Assembly (NCBI RefSeq): GCF_000003815.2
Contig: NC_049994.1
Location: 1,834,643 to 1,898,642 of the forward strand
Length of the DNA: 64,000 bases
Direction: 5' to 3'
Source: Branchiostoma floridae
Lineage: Eukaryota > Chordata > Leptocardii > Amphioxiformes > Branchiostomatidae
The notes below the pieces were generated by a model. It was not told the origin of the DNA. It ran no database searches and saw only the letters and a list, made by a program, of their open reading frames with translations. Below are positions 12,505 through 25,252 of the stretch, piece after piece. Both the position numbers and the translations under genes were made by a program. The first letter of the stretch is position 1. The number at the start of each line of letters is the position of its first letter.

Positions 12505-13190
12505 CCATCCCCACGCAACATTGTTCCAAGTCACCCCTGCCCACAAATGGAAAATTTTAACAGTAACTTATCCCCAAAGGGAACTTATATTGTGAATTGA
12601 TTCCAGGTCAAAACGGAGCTTTCCCAATATGCCCCGGGTCCATATGTAAGAATATACTCTTCCACAGAAGTTCCTATGCATAACTAGTTGGTAAGTAGTA
12701 TTAGAATCGCAGCAGCTTCTATTTCTCCGAAAGTGAAAAAATACATCACACCTTCCATTCAGAAAATTTTCATCTACTGTAAGCCCGATACTGTTTTGAA
12801 GCTGCCCATGGACTGAAAGCTACATGTACATCAACATCACACCTATGTTGTACAATTTTAGCCATCATTCTAACAAGATCCTTTTCAATTTTTCGTTGCG
12901 TTAAAGCATTAGGCGGTGATCGGGTCCTAAACTTGGCCAATTTCCATGTTTCTGACATGCAAAAATCTGTGAAATGGCCTCAAAACTTGTTTGGGCTGTT
13001 GCCATGGCAACAATGAGTTTTGACCGGAAAGAAAGCTATTTTGAGGGGTTGTGGGCTAAGAACTATCACTGTGCAAAATATGAGCCAAATCGATTTTTTG
13101 ACCCTGAGCACTGTTGTTTGATTCTTACAGGCATTTGCTCTTAAGCTTTTTTGTCATTTTTTTGCATTCATCATGCAAATCAGTTCCTTG

Positions 13191-13237
13191 ATATTTTCGC
13201 TCCGCCGTATCGTAAGTACGGTTCGGAGTGAAAATAT
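13191..13237. repeat. Short perfect-type hairpin
   Basis: ATATTTTCGCTCCGCCGTA at 13191-13209 pairs with 13217-13237 (TACGG, then TCGGAGTGAAAATAT) around a 7-base loop. It sits at the edge of a repeat block shared with 10750-10870, so it may be a fused pair of transposon ends. Confidence 0.55.
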
Positions 13238-13839
13238 TGTATTCGTAATGTCTTGTCGCGGTCTTTAAAGGGATTTATCTCCGTCGTTCTTGTGTCGAAA
13301 GACCTGAAATATGACACATGGGCAGAGTGGGCAAATACCCCGACCCTTTTTTTCAGTCTTGCCTTTTGATACAATTATTGAATAAGTAGGTAGCATTGAC
13401 CATACACAAAAAGGAACTGTCGTTTTTTGTGTGTGTACAAATTTGTGACTTAAAGGTTGGCTGAAATGAATTGTTGACAAAATAGATAAACACATTTGCA
13501 AAGTCTACAATGTGTTAGTACGTCAGATTGCATTTCTTAACCTTGACATGGAACATTCACAATACTACAATATTTCACAATGTAAATGTTTCTGGAAGAA
13601 ACCTATCACTGAAACTCTAGAGAGAGCCTTAGAGAGAGCAATCCAAAGACCTCGACTTAATCTGAATAATGAGCAAATCCACGGCATTGAACCCATGCAA
13701 AGTCCACTGCAGCGGAACGCAACTTGTCCTATAGGACCTACATGGCTCGGACTGGTATTCGTGCGTGCTTTGAGGATTTTCATAACTTGCCAAGCATACC
13801 AAAAATGTGCGGTTACGAGTCCGCTGAGTATCATCCTAG

Positions 13840-13996
13840 GGCCACAGCAAGTAAATTTTATGGAGGACATCCTCTGCAGACTGCAAAAATAATCTGATAG
13901 GGCGACAAAATACATATTTTTGCCCCCCCTCCACCCTGAAATAAGGCGAATGGATGAGCGCGTGGATGTTGGCCATAAAATTTACTTGCTGTGGCC
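13840..13996. mobile_element. 157-bp MITE with TAG target duplication
   Basis: GGCCACAGCAAGTAAATTTT and its reverse complement form the ends. TAG flanks both sides (13837-13839, 13997-13999). It is an internally deleted relative of 8828-9307. The overlapping frames at 13512-13915 run into it and are not supported as genes. Confidence 0.7.
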
Positions 13997-13999
13997 TAG

Positions 14000-15711
14000 T
14001 TAGCCAAACATTTCATCACAGCCTGTTTGGCAGTTAGCTGTAAATTCCGTGGGAAAACGTTGACTACCTGGGGAAGTAGCCACGTGCTAGCCGCTTACAC
14101 ACGTAGCCTACAAGGTCGAACGCGTAGGTGGGAGCCTCCTGGTCCAGACATCGGCCCCAATACTCCTGCCACCGCCTGCTGTTGTCCCCGTCCTTGGTGC
14201 TGACTGTACCATTAGCAGAACAAGTAGGGGGGTTAGGGATGACAACAAAGTTACTTTTCCCCAGTAATAGATGTACTCATGTGAGGAAATGGAGGAACCA
14301 AATGCGGCATTATTTTTTTTTTAGAATCAAAACTTCAAGGTACAGAAACTGGAATACTAGCCTACTCTTTCCGCTCTCATCAAACACATTTGCAAGAATT
14401 TCTTGACGACTAGTTTGCAGATAGAAACGCCCGCCACCCCCCACCAGCAGCAGAGCCCTTGGATTGGTCCTTTAGACTCAAAACAACTATGTAGTGATAG
14501 TACCACTATGCCATGGGGTGCAAAAACCGTAGAGATGGAAAAGGGTCATTTCTTACAACTCACGACGGTAAAATTTGGCCCCAAAATTTCCAGACTTCTA
14601 TGTGGGGATTTAGAACACGAATCATGTTCCATCTGACGTAATCGAACAGAACGCTGACGTGATCGAACAGAACGGGCGTTCTATTGGAGGTCACCCGCGG
14701 ACATCCGCAGGTTGTTACAGTAAACACGCAGAAAACGCCCTCATTTTCCCGGGTGCAGTGCGTCAACAAAAAAAAACATTTTCACAAATATAAACCGTTA
14801 TTTAGCAAGCTTAGTTTTGCTGCCGCTTAGTATGGAACATGTGACATGTAACAAAGCTGCTGGCGTCATTATCGGTGACCTTGAATATTACAACACTTGT
14901 TTACGGCGGTATCAATTACTCCATGTCCCTATCAGTGCGACTCGACATCGGACCAAACATGGTATTGAAATCGCTTACAAAACGCGTGCAAATCAACTCT
15001 TTCAGGACTTATATTGTCGACAACTAATATCTCCAGCTTTGTGTCTTAGGTATTTTTTAAAGATGGAGGCAATTTTAAATTACTAGTCTTTGAGTGTGAA
15101 AATTTAAAAAAATGACGATTTTCGACCTTATCTTGGCTGTAAAAATAGTTTTAAGTAAAATTTTAAAATTCCTAAGACAGAAAGTTTGATCTTAATATTA
15201 TTACCTATATGATATAAAAGATTTGGATTTTCAGTCAAATTTAGGACCAATCTAAATATAGTATTTGTTTTTTTTTTGGTCCACCAAACACCCTTTCTAA
15301 ATCAACCAGTTAGGCACATTTTAGAAAACATTGCGACAAAACTGTGCAGCACACGTATATGTCAAGATTTTACGTATACGCACTTCCAGTTTTGATTTAA
15401 TATCGACGTGGCACATGCGAGGAGTTGCTTTTCTTACTACCATGATCTGTTGGAAGATGTTTCGGTTACTGTCAGGTTCCCCGGAGCGCTTGCGGGGAGC
15501 CCCGGTAACCCAAATTTGACCATCGTGACTGGTGCAACAAGATTAGTCTTTTCTACCGCAGCCACTTCAAAACTGCAAATATAACATCCGATCCACTACC
15601 TAGTTACAGGTGGAGCTGTTGCGCCCCTTCTAGAAAGTTCAAGTTCATAATTGACAGCTATCAATCGTATCATCCAATGCGGGGTAGGGTTGTGAGGTAA
15701 TACATATTGAT
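14000..15711. other. Gene-free stretch before the left arm
   Basis: Short frames only. A local direct repeat of GACGTGATCGAACAGAACG occurs at about 14637-14675. Nothing else is recognised up to the duplication edge at 15712. Confidence 0.4.
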
Positions 15712-15904
15712 AGTGGATACTATATGAAATGTCTGACCGTTTCCAAGATCATATCCAGTCGCTTTCAAGACTGACTGCTATTTGGCGTATCGTATTTACA
15801 TTGCCTTGATGTCTAACTTTCATCGTCATAACATCCCTTCCAAGTCTTCGTAAACAAAAGTTTTGTCAGCATTTGGAATAATATTTTACAAAAAAACAAC
15901 ATGT

Positions 15905-17040
15905 CTCCCTTCTGCTCTAAATTCATATAAACATACTAAGTAGTCATTCTTCTGGCAAACATAGTTTTGGCAGCGCTTGCAATAATAATAGACAAAAAAA
16001 CATTACTTTTCGGTGCTCTAGATTCATATCAACATAAACATAAGTAGGCGTTCTTCTTGCAAATAATAGTTTTGCCGGCGCTTACAATAATACTGTACAA
16101 AAACATTTTTCTCGGTGCTCTAATTTCATGTGAACATAACACTACGTATTGATTCCTCTGGTAAAATAGCTTTGCCAGCGCTTTCAACGATATTGTATGA
16201 ACAAGTAGAGTTTCACGAATACATATCTTTGCCAAATGATGTCAAGTGGTCGATTTCTAGATTTGAATGAAATCTCATTATTCTTTCATAGCCTATACTG
16301 TACTTTGATGATATCAATCACAACCTAAAGTATGTGCAATCACAATGCACATCCAGCACCGTCTGCTCAAATCATTCCCTTCCAAAGATAACAACAAAAC
16401 CACCAACTGTAGTTTTAAACAAGCAGCCAGGGGCTCAATCTTACTACACTCCCACCCTGCCCTAAGACATATCCACTTATATAAAGTATGAACCTTGAAC
16501 TTAGGGATAGTTTTACTTCCAACTTTGCCACCCCGCTGCAGTACCGTAGCTCGCCGCCCATTATCAAATTTTCCCTCTTTTTTTTGCAACCCTACCAGAC
16601 CACCAAATATCGCGCAGAAACGTCCAAATACAACTAAAAACATAATCGTCTTAGCAAAGATAAAAAGCACTTCTTTTCGGTGCTATATATTCATATAAAC
16701 ATGAAACTACATGTAAGTAGTAATACGTCTGGCAGCGCTTGCTATTGCAATATTGTTATACAAAAAGCAATACTTTTGTTGCTCTAAATTCATATAAACA
16801 TAAAACTAAATAGACTTTCCTCTGGCAAATAATAGATTTCCTAGTGCTTGCAGTAATGTTGTATAAAAAGCATTCCTTTTCGGTGCTCTAGAGTCATATA
16901 AACATAAAAATAAGTAGGCATTCCTCTGGAAAATAATAAATTTGCCAGCGCTTACAATAATATTGTCCCAAAAAAGCGTTCCTTTTCGGTGCTCTAAATC
17001 CATATAAACATAACATTGGGATGTCAATCTTCTGGAAAAT
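15905..17040 (+). repeat. Satellite of about 101-106 bp upstream of the LRR gene, interrupted
   Basis: Units carry GGTGCTCTAGATTCATATAA, ACATAA, a TAGGCATTCTTCTGGCAAA block, GCCAGCGCTTGCAATAATA and a TTGTACAAAAA run. They occur at about 15911, 16012, 16113 and again at 16677, 16777, 16881 and 16987. A ~430-bp unrelated block (16210-16640) with a dispersed repeat separates the two groups. The array ends about 150 bp before the LRR ORF. Confidence 0.7.
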
Positions 17041-17201
17041 ATATGCGCACTGTATTCATAGACCTCGCCGCATCAGTGGCGTAAATCGTGTTAGGTGCTG
17101 AAAACTGTTCTTCAAACGGCTGAGGAAGTCCACAGCTCATCGGAATCGTGTGCGCTTTATTCACAAACTACAGGTACGTGACATATAGTATACCGGATAA
17201 A

Positions 17202-20188
17202 ATGTTGGGATATACCGCTGGAATGTGTGTGAGAGGCGGTGCGAAGGAGAGCACAGCTCTGTTGTTCTTGCTTCTCTGGGTAGCTGCCTATGCAGCTGCA
17301 GATGGTGACACTCAGTGTGAGACAGCTGGATGGAGGGAGTGTTTGCCTCTTACAGGCGAGGTAGCACAACTTGATGTTATGACCTCTGGTACACATACAT
17401 GTGTCTTCTGCAGTGTCGTGCATGGGGTTGATACCTTTGGAAGCTTGTCCCCTCTTATTGCCAAGGTCGATAATGTGGCAATAAGAGGATACCCATTTGA
17501 TGTCCTGTCGGCCATGAAACTGGCACAGCTTGAGCATGTGGAATTCCACAGGTCTTTGGCTCTGATAGATGCAGACATCACTGACGTGGACAACAACACC
17601 TTCGCTCGGTTTTCCAGTCTCATCAAACTGTCCCTAGATTCTAACAGGTTGTCACATGTCAAACAGACCTGGTTCACTGGCTTGGAGAAGCTGTTTGTGC
17701 TGATATTGTCCAACAACAACATCAAGCAGATAGATCCAAGGAGCTTCGTGCACCTGAAGAACCTTGGTGGTTTGGATCTAGAGAACAACCTGTTACAGGT
17801 TGTAGACCCCTTCTGGCTCTTTGGGCCAAGAGATAGGATGACCTTGGATCTAAGGTCGAATGCAATCAATAGCATTTCCCCAGCGTCGTTCCACCATCTG
17901 CAGCTGACCTGGTTAGACCTGCGTGACAATGATCTGTCATGCTTGGATGAAGAGGTGTTGGTAGGACAGTCTGCGCTAGTGTACCTGCGCTTCAGCAGTG
18001 GCGTGTTGTCATCTATCCAAGGTGCAAAGCCGCATAGCATAAGATGGAGCCTGAATCGGCTAGCAAGTGTCGGAAAGTCAGTAACAATGATAGCTGAGGT
18101 GCCCACGTTCATCTTCTGCGTCAAGCAGAATAGTCATAAACTTTCGTTTGGGTGGGTGGTTGATACATCGGACAATGGGCCTGATAAAATCAAGTTGGAT
18201 GGTGTCAACCCAGGCATATCGTGTGGTGAGCTGGATCGCTCTTTGAGCACCATCTCCATCCAGGACCCCGTGGTTGTTCTGGCTACTGGTGGTTCCCTGG
18301 ATGACAACACTGTTCCAAACAAGCTTGAGCAGTGCAGGCAGGTTTGGGAATACGGTGACGGCATCAAAGTGGGTCTGATGGGAAACATAATCTTCCAGCT
18401 GGTTTCCATGGCCACAGGGAATACAACCGTTGAAGATGTTGCTATGTCATTTGTCCAGACACAAAGCACGAACACGCCTACACCACCCGCACAAACACTA
18501 TTCATGACGACATGAAAAACATCACATGCATTCTGATCACTAAAGATGAACACACAGAGTTGTTCTTCACCATTCATCCGGCCCAACGCCAGACACACAC
18601 TACAGTAACCACTTACAGAACAAACTCTGACCACTCCAGCATCCTGACACACAACTCTGGGCACACAGAGAAGGGCTACACATCTTCAGAACCCAGAGAC
18701 ACCGCTACACTACAAGTAAGCAACACTCATGAAGCAGAGGTGCCTCCGGCAACAGATTATGTTCTCATCTCAGTTGTTGTCTCGGCAGTGGTCAGTGTTG
18801 TGGTGGCGTCCCTTGTAGTGTTAGTGTTGGTACGGAAGTTGCGCTCTGCAAGGCTTAACGCAGAGGATGGGAGTGCCAGCGACGATGCACACATTTGGGT
18901 AATCCCACCTGGCGTTGCTTTCCCCGGCTTGCTGAGGTCGGCTTCCCTCCCTGTATTTACAGGCAATACCGCTTCTGATGATGTAGCCTCCTGTAGGTCA
19001 TTGCCCGCTGTACTGGATACAATTGATCCTACTTACAGCGAGATCCCAGATGACATAGCCACTGCTCAAAGACCTCTGCCTAGTCTCCCCCACACATACT
19101 GGGAGATACCAGATGACGTCATTTCCGGTGTGGTACGGTCCGTGTCCCTCCCTGCATGCACTCTCGGGAAAACACCCGATGATGCGGCTTCCTGCAAGTC
19201 ATTGCCGGCAGTTCTCCAGTCCGTCGTACCGACTTATAGTGAGATTCCTGATGACATAGCCGCTGCACAGCGCCCCCTGCCTGCTCTCCCTCGCAGTTCA
19301 GAACCAGACGAGGAAGCCGCTACACAGCGACATATGCCTGCCCCACCTCACACCTACAGTGAGATCCCAGATGATGAGGATAGCGGTCCCATACCTTTCT
19401 ATGCTGATGCGGCAGAGATTTCCCTGCATGCCGTGACAAACAGGCGACAGCATCGACGGGCCTTCCGAGATAACACCACCGCTTCCAGCAGACACCGCCG
19501 GTCTGGAAGGTCCATTGCCGCATACGGGTCGGCTGAAGTGACCAGGACCCAGGTGAACAACTTCTATAGAAATGCTCCCGAGGCCCAAAGCATAAGAACC
19601 CGTAGAAAAATGAGGACTGCTTTGGTATCTAAAGCTACCAGCCACGGTGTGAGGACGTATGTCAACGCCACAGATGCGGTTCTGTCTAGTGGCCAAAACG
19701 TCACGGAAGCTCATATCGCTTTCCTCACATTCCCTGATGCCTACTTGCCTTGGGAGGTCTAAGGAGATGGAACCCGTATCACACCACGTCGCGCGTCCTT
19801 CCCTCTCGTCACGCTGCCTAACACCTACTGGCCATGGGACATACCGGGAGATGGAAACGGTATGAGACCAAGGGGGGAGTCACTTCCATCCGTAACACTG
19901 CCTAACACCTACTGGCCATGGGACATACCGGGGGAGGGTACCCGTAACACAACACGGCGCGCGTCCCTCCCCCTCGTCACACTGCCTAACACCTACTGGC
20001 CGTGGGACATACCGGGAGATGGAAACGGTATGAGACCAAGGGGGGAGTCACTTCCATCCGTAACACTGCCTAACACCTACTGGCCATGGGACATACCGGG
20101 GGAGGGTACCCGTAACACAACACGGCGCGCGTCCTTCCCCCTAGTCACGCTGCCTAACACCTACTGGCCTTGGGAGATGCCGACGTAG
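17202..20188 (+). pseudogene. LRR transmembrane receptor, left copy, frame-broken
   Basis: The sequence is about 97% identical in protein to the intact copy at 56350-59253. I use the first in-frame ATG (17202). The open frame extends upstream to 17148, but there a CAG/GTACGT donor-like sequence at about 17172 suggests 5' UTR. It encodes a signal peptide, LRRs and the rest of the ectodomain up to 18515. A 13-nt deletion near 18479, relative to the right copy, shifts the frame and ends the protein just before the membrane segment. The original frame resumes (from the ATG at 18512) through the membrane segment and tail to 19762. There a 9-nt insertion supplies an in-frame TAA. The same frame then continues to 20188 with five C-terminal repeats. 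It could be a recent pseudogene, a source of a secreted ectodomain, or contain assembly errors. Confidence 0.75.
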
Positions 20189-21430
20189 GGAACAATTCTT
20201 GACTTGTAACTCATCATGGTGTAGATCCCTGTTCACACTGATAAATACCTACTGGCAATTGGAGAATGGGGGACCCGTACTACACCATAGAATTTGAGCT
20301 TCAGCCAACTATCATTAAACTAAAACCTGTAGCCATTTGCACTATATTCAATGTTCAGAAATTACACTTTCAATGTTCAGAAATTACAGTTTTCTACACA
20401 CCTAGTATTCTTTTCCAAAACGCAATACATTTACCACATCAAAATTTTTCTATCTTAAAATAACCCTTTTTTTGAAAGTTGCAAAAGTCGCCGACGTCTT
20501 TCACCCATTTAAGCATGACCCGGCTCTCGCTTCATAACAAAGATTACATAAAATCATCAAAGAAAATCATCTTTGCCTTTTTCACATCTCATTTCTAACC
20601 GATACATTTTTCTACAATTTTTTCCCAGAAAAAACATCGAAATCTTGCAACCTAATTCTCACATAGCCACATTCTCCCCTCTTGCACTGAAAAAAAATTG
20701 GCTTTATTCTGCGTAGTACTTTAACAAGGCTATGCTGCTTGGGTGCACAAGTCTTCGCAACAAAACAGTCACTAAAGTACCTACTGGATATATTTTCAAA
20801 AGAATATGACGTTTCAGGTAGCATCCACTGCCTTCTGTCAGCGACACTAGTGAATAGTCTACCTGAAACGTACGAAGGTTTCCAAAATTTGATACTAGCA
20901 GTAGCAGTTACGTGCGCGTATTATTACCTGGATATCTTTTTTTTTAATGACAAATTTAAGTCCAGACTACAATCCAGTCTTGCCCACTTTGGTGGCCATT
21001 TTGTCAACAGGAAGCTACTACATACAGTTGCCCCATTATGCTTTTACAGCACCGTCCTGTCACTTAATTCAATTACGATACCTAACGCTTCTTTAACTTT
21101 ATCCGGGGGCTAACCTATATCCATTAAAAAAACGGTATATGGTATTCAGTGACGGCAAATCGAAGAACGGTTGTTTCAAACTGCATTACTGTGGACATAT
21201 GTCAATCTAGAACCATCGTTCGTGGAGCTAGTTGACATCCCTAAATACCTATTTTGTTCAACAACGGATAAAGGTTGCAACGCGGATAAAGGTAAACCAG
21301 CTTTGAACCAAATGTTACTTTTGCAACATCTGTTTACACCGACTTGCGGGTAAAATCTTCCAATACCAATAAGTCACAGGTCTATCTAATCGTCCTAATG
21401 GCTGGAGAAGTATTCTAGAAATTATCTTAA
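20189..21430 (+). other. Left-arm flank, no gene
   Basis: Non-coding sequence shared with the right arm (about 54840-56340 reversed). The frame at 20739-21113 overlaps a poorly conserved frame in the other arm, with different ends, so coding is not supported. It includes a block resembling the repeat at the duplication edge (ACGTTTCAGGTAG, then ATTACCTGGATATC). Confidence 0.45.
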
Positions 21431-22077
21431 CCCTATTCAGACCGGGGGGGGGGGGCTTTTGAAGCCTGCGCCAACTTCGATGTCCTATAACGCCAGAACG
21501 CCTTAAGCTAAAGCCACCAAATTTAATGAGTTTTCCTAAAATATTATTGGCAACAATTTTACGTGTTGCCATGGCAACCGTTTGCTGACAGACAGGTTTG
21601 CGAAAAATCACTATTTTTGGTTCTAACAATGGATTTTTCACATTTATTTGCTATATTACTGCTATTTTGTTACATAAACAAAATCTTCAAGGTGGTGCAT
21701 ATAATATGGCGGAGCCTAACTCGTATCTTAGATGTGCATGACGTCATTTTATCACGTCATTATGACGTCATCGATGTTGCTATTGGCAATACAAGTCGTA
21801 ATAAACATTATTATTCTGTTATCTGCACTTGTTGTTACATTTTTGTAGTATAACTTGAAGTTGTCTGAGAATACCCTTTTTTCATGGGTCCGGCCAATAT
21901 AATCAAATTGATGACGTCATAATTACGTCATCTTACGTCAACGTAACGTCAAACGTCAAATACTCGTCAGATATTATGTCGATATCATGTCCTAAAAATT
22001 TGGTGGCTCTACGGCACGTCGTTCAAGAGTTAGAGGACTTAAAAGTGGAGGGCCTCAAAAGCCCGGTCTGAATAGGG
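21431..22077. mobile_element. piggyBac-like MITE inserted in left arm only
   Basis: CCCTATTCAGACCGGG and its complement form the ends, with TTAA at 21427-21430 and 22078-22081. It is the same family as 7315-8172, with an internal deletion and a short private segment. Perfect TGACGTCA sites lie at 21739, 21763 and 21912. The right arm has the unoccupied site at about 54830-54833 (reads TTAC on the matching strand), so insertion followed the duplication. Confidence 0.85.
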
Positions 22078-22781
22078 TTAAATTGCAAAGAATTTTTCTT
22101 TCTTTGAAATGATGATGGACTTGAAAGGGTAACAGACATTTTGGATAACTAATTTCCCTCTGAAATCTGAACATTAAATTGTAACATCTCATAACTAATC
22201 ACGGAAGGATAATCAAAATTATATATTTTGTTATTTCTCAGAAACTAACAATGCCACACAAACTAGTGGCTGCTCATGGGTGTAGACATCGAGCTTGATT
22301 TGAGAAAAAATTAAAGGTAAAAATACTCACATTTTTTTAGCTTAGCGATTATGGCAGACTAGCGTGAGGTATGTTAACATGAAAGGAGCAAGTTTCTGAA
22401 TGAAGAAAATCTCATCTTTTTACGGGAAATTAAAGAACTAGTAATCCTAAGAAAGGAAGGTAACTAGCCTTAGCTAAAGAATTTAAGTCGTTTGTATTGT
22501 CGAGGTGGGATGATTCTGTAGGGACTATTTTAGAAAGCCTATCTTATGTTTCTACAACTTAAAGCAACTAGTAAAATGTTAAAACTAGAACGTTACATGT
22601 ACGTTGCCCATAGGGGTTGATCTGTAATAAATATATGTATCCTTGACGAAGGTGGGTTGAAGTAGATTTATATTACAAGTGTTAAGAGTTCTACTGTTTT
22701 GATTTGACCCATTGTTGTTGTTGGTGTTATTAGTATATCAGTATATTACCCTAACTAGAAACTGCAATCAAATGGTAAAAA

Positions 22782-22830
22782 AAGCGTTTGCTGAATATAA
22801 ATGGGTTTAACTTTTAGCAAACGCTTTAGT
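22782..22830. repeat. Hairpin conserved in both arms
   Basis: AAAGCGTTTGCTGAA pairs with the downstream TAGCAAACGCTTT across a ~20-base loop. The equivalent hairpin is present in the right arm near 54090-54143. Function unknown. Confidence 0.5.
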
Positions 22831-23229
22831 TGTGTGGTTGTACATATAACTTATGCCGGCAGTCTTATTAAATTCCATTGTCTGCTGATTTTAGGGTGTA
22901 GAAATTGTAGAGTGGCACGTAACAATGGCAACCAGTTCGATGGGGGACTAAGCGTTAAGTTAGTCATATTCGTCAAAGAATTCTAGGGAATAATCTTCAT
23001 ATTAGACACTTTGCGACAATGAACCAATGAGCTGTGACTGTCGTGTCTCAAAATATCGGAGCGCCATTAAGATTACATGACTTCATGAAGAGTGAAAAGC
23101 GCAGGAACTTCTGCTGATGTGCAATTTTCAGCTCAATTTTCGTCAAACCGAGAACTCCCGATAACCAACGACTGAACCCAACCCACCAGGCCCAGGCTGG
23201 AAGACAGTCACTCCTTAGAGACACCGTCG

Positions 23230-24057
23230 GACTTCTGGCGAATATGTCTTGGTCTGCGGTGACAAAGTAAATACCAGTACGGAACTCACAAGCTTTGACG
23301 AGGGAAACGCCATTCCCAGTACAGAACTGATGTCGTACGATATGTCCATCTTCGCACAGAGCACATTGTTAGTGATCAACACTCAAGGACATATATGTAT
23401 ACGTACTTGCGACTAGGAGTGACACTGCTGCAAGAATTCGTAGAAATCAAGCTCTTCAACCATCGTTAACCACGGTGCAGTTTCTCACGCGAAATGTTGG
23501 CAATGCCGCAGCCTTTCTAGACTCACATGGTGGAGTAATCATAATGATGTACCAGCTTGGCGAAGACACTTGCTGTTCAGTGGACGATGTGCCGGAGGCT
23601 TTACTGCAAAGCATTGTTAATAACTGAGTGGGCTACCCTGGGTAAAGATGACAAATGAATAAAATAAAGGACAGAGATGGATGGAGAGAGCTCGAGAGAG
23701 ACAACCAGCACGACTGGATGGTGATGATACGACGACATCATTGCGGTAGTGGATACCTAATTGATCTTATTTTCTATCTGCCGCTGTTTGCAGTCTTAAA
23801 TCTGCGAAAAGACGGCAACATGAAGAAATGGACGTTGATCAAGACAGGTCAAGAAGCTTACTTTAGTCCACATCTTGCAAAGAGATTTATACTTAGTATC
23901 CGAGGTTCGGACATGTCACAGGTCATGGTAATTACTAAGAGATTGTATCTTGTTAATCTCCTTTTAGTTTGCTTATCAAAAATATGCCACACCAAAAATA
24001 CAGTACCCCCATTGAACTGGTGCATCTGGCATGTGGTATTGTGTATTGAATGAAGTG
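23230..24057 (+). other. Unidentified open stretches, probable relic
   Basis: An open frame from about 23383 to 23627 includes TRSDTAARIRRNQALQ and FLTRNVGNAAAFL. A second frame at 23655-24053 begins with an acidic/basic DRDGWRELERD stretch reminiscent of the C-termini of some retroelement ORFs. In the right arm the first part is partly retained (ATRSDTAARIRRNQALQ) but is cut by a different stop. I do not recognise a family. A decayed gene or retroelement tail shared by both arms is the likeliest reading. Confidence 0.3.
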
Positions 24058-24708
24058 GTTGTAACTCCTTGTAGGCTGACTAAGTACCTTTACTATGCAT
24101 TTATCATCTACTGTGCATTGATAAAGATATATACAGAAATATACACTACAAATAAAATCATAGAACAATATGACGTTTATAACTGGTGTATAATTTCTTT
24201 CTTCAACAAATAAAGACATTATCCACTTGTACGACATATCTCTTGTAACATGAAATATCTGTTATAGGTTTACTTACTCAATACCCACTTTGTCAACAGT
24301 ATCGTTGTTTTTCTATATGAGACGTTGCCATTATCATTTAGTTTTAGACAAATTTTTTCTATGTTGTACATTATGCCTAGTTGACTGATCAAAACCTTGC
24401 TGTGATGTAGCATATACTAGTACAATGTTAGTAATTTGAACTACCGTCACATGATTGAATGAATGAATGAATGAATGAATGAATGGTTTATTTGTTGCAC
24501 AACACAACTTCAGTAAAAACATTTGGCAGCCAATTGGCTGAATTGCACGTTTTTTTCCATCAAATCCTTAGTACATCGAGTTAAAGACTATCTGATGAAT
24601 AACACTTATACACACTAAAACTAAGTATCCTTTAAAACTTTATATAAATACATGATGTAAAGGCAAGAGACGGAAACATACATTTGTGATTAGAACATTC
24701 CAAGTCTA

Positions 24709-25250
24709 CTATGACTGTTTGTTTAACAGTCTTACTAAGAATGGAAGGGTGGAGTTTCTGTAACGGTTGGTTCTGCATCTTACTGTTTTGAACAAGTCCG
24801 AGTTTCTCATGGATCTACCGTGGATCTCGCCAGCCCTTGGCGGGAGCAATGAGGGGTCGAGCTTCTTGGCGAATTTCAAGCACAAGTCAATCCTTCTTTT
24901 TTCAAGTGCCTGAAGGTTTGTGGTCAGAAGCGCAGTCTCGTAGTCTATGTAATGTTCCCCGAGGATAGTCTGCAGTGCTCTTTTCTGGACTCTTTCCAGA
25001 CGTACAGTTTGTGATGACGTCAGCCCAGGGTGCCACACTGGAGCACAATACTCTACCACTGGACGTACATAGGATGTGTAAACTTGAACAAGGTCATCGG
25101 TTGGGAGGTTAAAGCGTTTTACTTTTCTTAACATGAACATCCTGCCATTCGCTTTTGATAGCATTTTGTCTACTTGTACTGACCATTTCAAATTCGCTTG
25201 AAGCCACACGCCAAGTAGACAAGTAACAGGTACTATTTCCAGCTGTGTTC
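24709..25250 (-). pseudogene. C-terminal part of the same reverse transcriptase ORF
   Basis: This frame continues the ORF after the G7 frameshift, with LLGVWLQANLKWSVQVDKML, the conserved YTSYVRPVVEYCAPVWHPGL, and LERVQKRALQTILG. These are typical of the thumb and C-terminal region of CR1/L2/Jockey-type elements. It ends with a stop at 24709, before the 3' UTR and ATTC tail. Confidence 0.85.
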
Positions 25251-25252
25251 CA

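Noticed and set aside
13512-13915. Overlapping 126- and 116-aa frames on opposite strands
   Set aside because: No domain, no splice context, and both run into a MITE.
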